Assembly: GCA_024305745.1 (NCBI GenBank)
Contig: JAHRBS010000009.1
Coordinates: 620,001-684,000 of the forward strand
Direction of reading: 5' to 3'
DNA length: 64,000 nt
Origin: Polyporus tsugae
Lineage: Eukaryota; Basidiomycota; Agaricomycetes; Polyporales; Polyporaceae
The position numbers and the translations under genes are program-made. Below are positions 59,063 to 64,000 of this stretch, piece after piece; within the stretch, counting starts at the first letter, position 1, and every line of letters starts with the position of its first letter. The notes below the pieces were generated by a model. The model saw only the letters and a list, made by a program, of their open reading frames with translations. It did no database searches and was not told the DNA's origin.

Positions 59063-61640
59063 ATGCACCTCTCAACCAGCTTTGTCCGCTCCGTGTACGT
59101 CGCAGTCATGCTCGCATCGGCGGTTTCTGCTCTCCCGTTCGCGGGCAGCTTGAAGCACACGTCGATGCAGGTGCGCGCGATTGGGGTCGACAAGACTGTC
59201 GAGAGCTTTCACCCCCAGTCTTCTTTCGAGGTGCGCATCAATTGTGCCATGCACGAACATACAACTGACGAGTGCTGCGTTTCAGACCTTCGGCGTGAAC
59301 GGGATCGACCACCCGCTCTCCGCTCGTGACGAGTTCAGCCTGGAGGATGCCGCGCTGTCTTTTGTCCAGTCGCGGCTCAACGTCACCTCCGATGCTGCTG
59401 CGTACAGGGCTGGGTATGCGAACGACGTCGTCCAGCACGCATACCTTCATCAGCAGATCGTGCGCCTTCAATGCTATCCTTTTTATTTTTGTAACACGTT
59501 GTCTTATGCTCACTTGTCCGCAGAACGGCATCTCAGTAGCGAATGCAGTCGCCAACGTCGCGTTCAACAAGGCCAACAAGGTCGTCTCCTTCGGTTCTTC
59601 ATTCGTCAAGCCCTGTGCGTTATACCGACCCTTCCTGGATCTACTGTGCTAACCCTCTTCACTTCCAAGCCAATGTGCCTTCCACTACCCCTTCTATTTC
59701 TGCGGCCGATGCGATCTCCAAGGCTGAAAGCGAGCTCTCCGGGACATACAACCAGCACCCGACGAAGCTCGAGTTCGTCGCAAAGCAGGATGGCTCCGTC
59801 GCTCTCACGCACGTTGTGCAGGTCCGGGACGACTCAAAGGCTATGTGGTACGAGGCGTTTGTCGACGCGCACTCTGGTGACATCGTCCAGCTCACCGACT
59901 TCGTCGCTCACGCATCGGTGAGTCCTGCGGTCTGCTTAGATAGAAGATGCGGAGGTTCACGGGCATTCAATACAGTACCGCGTTCTACCCATCACCAAGC
60001 AGAATATCACTCAGGGCTTCGAAACACTGACTGACCCCCAGAACACGGCGGCGTCGCCGTTTGGCTGGCACAGTGACGGCGTCAACAACAGCAATGACAC
60101 CTCGTGCGCCCAGCCGCTTCGCATTCGGGGTTTGACCGCTCTAACGAGCATTTTCACTTTCACAGTGGCAACAATGTCATCACCTACGTCGGCTCACCGC
60201 AGTTCACGACGGTTCAGTCGTCCGCCACGCTCAACTTTGTGTACGTCCAAGACCCGACCCGGGACCCCGACGCGCTCCAGGCGAACATCGACGCTGCGCG
60301 CGTGAACACGTTCTACATCGTCAATACCGTGCACGACATCTCGTACCTGTACGGCTTCACCGAGGCCGCGTTCAACTTCCAGAACAACAACTTCGGGAAG
60401 GGCGGCGCGGGGAACGACCGCGTCGAGGTCTCCGTGCAGGACGCCTCCGGGAAGAACAACGGTGAGTCTCCATCCGGCGTTGTGGCGGAAACGTGACAGT
60501 CGAGAGGCTGATGTCAACTCGCTGCAGCTTTCTTCAGCACCCCACCCGAGTGAGTTTGTCAAGATGTGTAGAAACACAGGGCATCGCTGACGGCCGTTCC
60601 CTCCCAGCGGGCAGAGCGGACTCATGCAGATGTACATCTTTGATGTGACCGTCCCTGAGCGCGATGGCGCACTGGAGAACGATATCGTCGTTCATGAGAA
60701 CACGCACGGCATAAGTACCCGGATGACCGGAGGTGGCACAGCACGGTATGTGATGTGGTTTCCACACAGCCTGACTACAACGTTTACGCTGCTTTGTTGC
60801 ACCGCAGCTGCTTGCAGACCCTAGAGTCCCAAGGGTTGGGGGAGGGGTGGTCTGATGCTCTCGCAGAGTACGTCGATGTGGCATGCTGGCTGCGCTTGGA
60901 CTGAGAACTACGATCTTCTCAGATGGACTGAGTGGACGACCGCCACTGTCACCGACTGGGTCACCGGCGTTTACGTTCTCAACAACCCTAACGGCATTCG
61001 CACTTACCCATACTCCACGAACCCGTGAGTGGCGAGCCCCCTATTCGACATATGCGTGCAGCATTCATCATGTTGTCGATGATCACAGGAACACGAACCC
61101 GTTGAGGTACTCCAGCCTGCTGCTCTTGGTTGAGGAGCACGGTACGTTCGAGCGAGTCGGGATTATAAGTTAAGAGTTGTGCTAACGGAGTTTTGAACAG
61201 CTATCGGCGAAGTCTGGGCGAACATGCTTCACAACGTCTACGCTGAACTCGTCGCCGTGCACGGCTTCTCGGCCACCGCCAAGACTGACCCGACGTGAGT
61301 TTCCTCATCAATCTCATGTCACTGTCACTTGGCACCACCATACTGAATGAGCATGGGCGCAGCACCACTGGAGGGAACACTGTCTACCTCCACCTCTTCA
61401 TCGACGCGCTCGCCCTTCAGCCTTGCAACCCCACCTGTAAGTCCGAGTCTTCTAGCGTTGGCAATTAGTTTGAGCTAACATCTCGAAGTCCCTAACGCGC
61501 GTGATGCATGGATCCAGGCAGATGCGAACAGATACAATGGCGCGAACTTCTGCACTCTCTGGAGGGTGTTCGCGTCCCGCGGCCTCGGGGTCAACGCCGC
61601 TCTCCACATCGATGACACGACGGTCCCTCAAAACTGCTGA
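59063..61640 (+). CDS. Fungalysin (M36) extracellular metalloprotease 2
   Basis: Tandem paralogue of fungalysin 1. Signal peptide [20 protein letters not shown], then propeptide ([50 protein letters not shown]) and catalytic domain with [25 protein letters not shown] (third ligand Glu), [26 protein letters not shown] and ASRGLGVNA. It ends VPQNC with TGA at 61638-61640. It has more introns than fungalysin 1, including ones after NDTS (donor GTGCGC near 60101), before FFSTPPDG, after GGGTAR and after SDALAE. It has several N-glycosylation sequons (NNSNDTS). The phases that could be checked match, so it appears functional. The extra introns compared with its neighbour suggest the duplication is not recent. 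Confidence 0.9.
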
Positions 61641-61980
61641 TCCCGGAGGCTATACTAGGAGTGATCGTAGGTTACGGCGTTGTCAGTCGGTTTGTGGTGT
61701 TGTAGTAGACGCAGGCAGTGTTAGTCCTTGTCGCTGTGAGTCGGAATGAGTAGTCGAAGTTGGGGGAGGCAATGGAAAATGTGTTTTCATCCTACGCGGT
61801 GTACTCTTTGGGCTTCTAACAGCTCATTCGGTGCAGCGTTCCGGCAAGCAGCTCCAGTGACTCTCCTGGAGCCCGACTGCGGCGTTACCTGTCTGCTGCC
61901 GTCATTTGAATCAACGTGAGCGAACTTGACGGCTCATATACATGTTTCCTTACTTCTTATGAGCCGTCAGGCATCCACAG
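61641..61980. other. 3' flank of fungalysin 2
   Basis: Contains the presumed 3' UTR. No catalytic-domain remnant was found between the stop codon and the truncated copy that follows. Confidence 0.4.
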
Positions 61981-62231
61981 GACAACTGGCGGCAACACCT
62001 TCTTCTTGCACCTCTTCATGGGACGCATTCGCCCTGCAGCCATGCAACCCGACCTGTATGTTGACTCGCTTGACAGCCTGAGTGGAATTTCAGCGCTCAG
62101 CTTTATCTCTTATAGTCCCTGACTGGCAACCGGTTACGCTCTGGACAGTGTTCGCATCCCGGCGTGGATTGGGGATCTTCACTATGAACCACAATAACAA
62201 CCTTGATACTCCGAGTCCCACAGGCTGCTGA
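61981..62231 (+). pseudogene. Fungalysin C-terminal fragment (third copy), pseudogene
   Basis: After an acceptor at 61980 the sequence reads TTGGNTFFLHLFM. It then continues as [11 protein letters not shown] only if one extra G near 62020 is discounted: a one-base insertion shifts the frame. An intron donor (GTATGT) is kept after that exon, and the last exon (from about 62116) reads LWTVFASRRGLG and ends SPTGC with TGA at 62229-62231. The [11 protein letters not shown] segment is missing and no 5' part exists. The retained splice sites and one-base lesion show it was once part of a real third gene. Confidence 0.8.
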
Positions 62232-62364
62232 TGAAGTTGCTCGCATGGCCAATGAAGAGAAGCGGAAGGTGTTTGCGAGGGCCCGTTACTATTTGCCTCC
62301 GTAGAACCATCATGAAGCGATAGGGAACATCGTAAAGGACCAACCTCAGCAATCAACAATGTAT

Positions 62365-62379
62365 TATATATATATATAT
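62365..62379. repeat. (TA)n microsatellite
   Basis: About seven TA units in the gap between the fungalysin relic and the tRNA gene. Confidence 0.7.
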
Positions 62380-62494
62380 GTACGATAGACTTCGATCATA
62401 CAATTCACTGCGAGCATCGGTGTTGACGTTGAATAGCGTGAGGGGAATGGTCAGGAGGGTAAGTTTGCAAAAACCGGCACACATGCGGGGGTAT

Positions 62495-62566
62495 TCCGAC
62501 ACGGGGAATCGAACCCCGGGCTATCGCGTGAGAGGCGATAATGTTAGCCACTACACCATATCGGAT
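62495..62566 (-). tRNA. tRNA-Glu (anticodon CTC)
   Basis: A 72-nt cloverleaf without intron. The minus strand starts TCCGATA, which pairs with TGTCGGA before discriminator A. The D-arm region is GGTGTAGTGGCTAAC. The anticodon stem ATCGC/GCGAT encloses the loop CTCTCAC, so the anticodon is CTC (reads GAG). The T-arm is CCGGGGTTCGAATCCCCG-like. It closely follows the eukaryotic tRNA-Glu consensus. No CCA is encoded, as expected for a nuclear gene. Confidence 0.95.
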
Positions 62567-63363
62567 TACAACCATGGAGAACTTTGGTGGTGTAGTAGTA
62601 CGTATAGTGTAGTAGATATATGAATTAGAGGACTGCAACTTTGCAACTTGCTGAGCCTCGCCTTCACCCGTTCTTACATGGCACAATGATCTCCGTGTCT
62701 CCTAGTCATGGGTGCGCTATGCTCAATGCGTACTCCGAGGCTGCTTTTTCGGTCCAGAGCTAATTAGACTCGGCTGGGTCGAATGCAGAGTGAGCAAACC
62801 TCGGTCCGTATGTGTTTGCAAAAAACGACTCTACATACAATACATATCAAACGGTGTTTGCGAGTTGACCATGGTCGAATACAGGGTACTCGCCCAGGAC
62901 GATGGCAATATGGTGAAGCCGCCCTCGGAACGGCCGCTCGAGGGAACTTGAATCATCTCGAGCGCCATCTAAGTACTAGGCTAGCTACGGGCTCTCCCCA
63001 ATGGCATCGAACGCAGCAGTGATATGAGCCCGGACAGCATTCAAAGGTTAAAAGTAGTAGTTGACTATATACTAGACAATATTTACGCTAAGCGGGACGC
63101 CTGCATGGTGGGGTGTGAGAGTAGATGCGAGTGGGTGTGCAAGCGAACGAGCAAAGCAGGTGTGAGGCATGGGAGCTCCAGAGAGTCCTCTTCATTCCCG
63201 AAGGAAAGCAGTATACAAAGTAGATGGGTTTGAAAAACGAAAACATGCGCACGCGGGCCAGGCGAATGCGAATACGAACGAAAAGAAGAAGCGCGTGCGC
63301 ACAAGTCCATCGCAACCCCATCGTATCCTACACACAAGACGTGGACCAGAACGAGGAGCAGGA
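62567..63363. other. Intergenic between tRNA-Glu and the right-edge gene
   Basis: Nothing recognised apart from the tRNA's upstream flank and the presumed 3' UTR of the minus-strand gene that follows. Confidence 0.4.
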
Positions 63364-63996
63364 CTAGTGCATGTCCAACAGCCGATACGGCGGCGGCAGC
63401 CCCATCCCCACGTCCCACGGGTCGTTGAATGCGTTCTGGCTTGGGCTCCGCACCGCAGCACGAAGGTGCGTGGGCACGAGCGGGACAGGCGGCGGCGGCA
63501 GCGGTCTCGCGTTGAACGACCCCGTCCCGGTCGCCGTCGACGGCCGCGACGACGGCAGGCTGACGACGGGCGACCCAACCAGCCGCATCCCCGTCTCCGC
63601 CCCGACCCCCGCGCCTACACCTGCTCGGCGTGCGTTTGACGCGGAGGCAAACATGGCAAGCTGCTGCTCGACGTCGAGCGGCGGCTTCTCGGTCGAGCGC
63701 GGTCTTCGCTGCTGCCGTTTGCTGTTCGCGCGCAAGGGGTGCGTGATGGGGATCGTAGGGGGCGGACGCTCACGATTGAACATGGGCGTGGCGGGCGAGG
63801 TCGGCGCTGTGGCGTGCATCGAGAACGAGTCCCGGAAGGTATGTGAGGAGGCGGAGGACGACGCAGCGGACGCGTTTCGGGCGTGGCGGAGGGACGTCAG
63901 CTCCGAATCCCACACTGCATCGTCTGGGTATGGATACGGGGACGTGCGCGGGTACCCGAGCTCGTCGTAGCTGCGACTGTGACCGTGTGCATGCAT
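63364..63996 (-). CDS. C-terminal part of an unknown disordered protein (partial at right edge)
   Basis: An open frame of 210 codons ending at TAG in 63364-63366, probably continuing beyond the window (63996 is merely the first ATG visible). It is low complexity and rich in Ser, Pro, Ala and Arg: RNASAASSSASSHTF, then PPPTIPITHPL, a short Lys/Arg cluster (ANSKRQQRRPRS), LDVEQQLAMFASASN, and a proline-rich end RPLPPPPVPLVP with LPPPYRLLDMH. No domain recognised. The proline run could bind SH3 or WW domains. It may be the tail of a membrane or signalling protein whose folded part lies to the right. Confidence 0.55.
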   Translation of the reverse strand: MHAHGHSRSYDELGYPRTSPYPYPDDAVWDSELTSLRHARNASAASSSASSHTFRDSFSMHATAPTSPATPMFNRERPPPTIPITHPLRANSKRQQRRPRSTEKPPLDVEQQLAMFASASNARRAGVGAGVGAETGMRLVGSPVVSLPSSRPSTATGTGSFNARPLPPPPVPLVPTHLRAAVRSPSQNAFNDPWDVGMGLPPPYRLLDMH

Positions 63997-64000
63997 GTAC

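Overview
The window is nuclear DNA of a filamentous basidiomycete, most likely an Agaricomycete of the polypore type. The evidence is short GT-AG introns (mostly 45-70 nt) with CTAAC-like branch points, GC-rich coding exons with a strong C/G third-position bias, and basidiomycete gene families: DUF4470-MYND, DUF6535, fungal DUF262, Msb1/Mug8 and fungalysin M36. No genus is claimed. All gene models were spliced by hand from the raw sequence.

Layout. 0-0.5 kb: 3' end of an MFS transporter. 0.7-1.2 kb: a frameshifted gene fragment. 2.0-5.8 kb (-): an intact DUF4470-MYND protein. 6.1-7.2 kb (-): a DUF6535 gene broken by two in-frame stops. 7.6-11.4 kb (-): a DUF262 protein with three successive microexons, divergent from the condensin gene smc2 (11.7-16.3 kb, +). 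The two share a 290-bp promoter with three ACGCGT boxes. 17.8-20.6 kb (-): a two-TM protein and a decayed AT-hook gene. 21.3-21.9 kb (-): Kish, with a one-codon first exon. 26.5-29.2 kb (+): oligopeptide transporter OPT-1. 30.4-34.4 kb (-): an Msb1/Mug8-type polarity protein. 34.9-36.1 kb (-): a small single-pass protein with a PPPGYxPQG tail. 36.1-40.6 kb: no gene recognised. 40.6-41.6 kb (+): a cyclophilin with a mitochondrial-type extension. 42.1-44.9 kb (-): OPT-2. 48.3-51.2 kb (+): the intact AT-hook gene. 52.0-53.6 kb (+): two-TM genes. 54.8-62.2 kb: two intact fungalysin metalloproteases plus relics. 62.5 kb (-): tRNA-Glu(CTC). 63.4-64.0 kb (-): 3' part of an unknown gene running off the window.

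The most striking large-scale feature is mirror symmetry. The two-TM gene, AT-hook gene and OPT gene at 17.8-29.2 kb recur in reversed order and opposite orientation at 42.1-53.6 kb, around a centre near 35.6 kb. The left AT-hook copy is a pseudogene. The right two-TM locus has a further partial tandem duplication. This looks like an old inverted segmental duplication that has since diverged.

Functionally the window mixes housekeeping genes (smc2, Kish, cyclophilin, tRNA, Msb1) with nutrient-acquisition genes (secreted fungalysins that release peptides, OPT transporters that can import small peptides) and fast-evolving basidiomycete families. No transposase, reverse transcriptase, CRISPR or viral gene was recognised.
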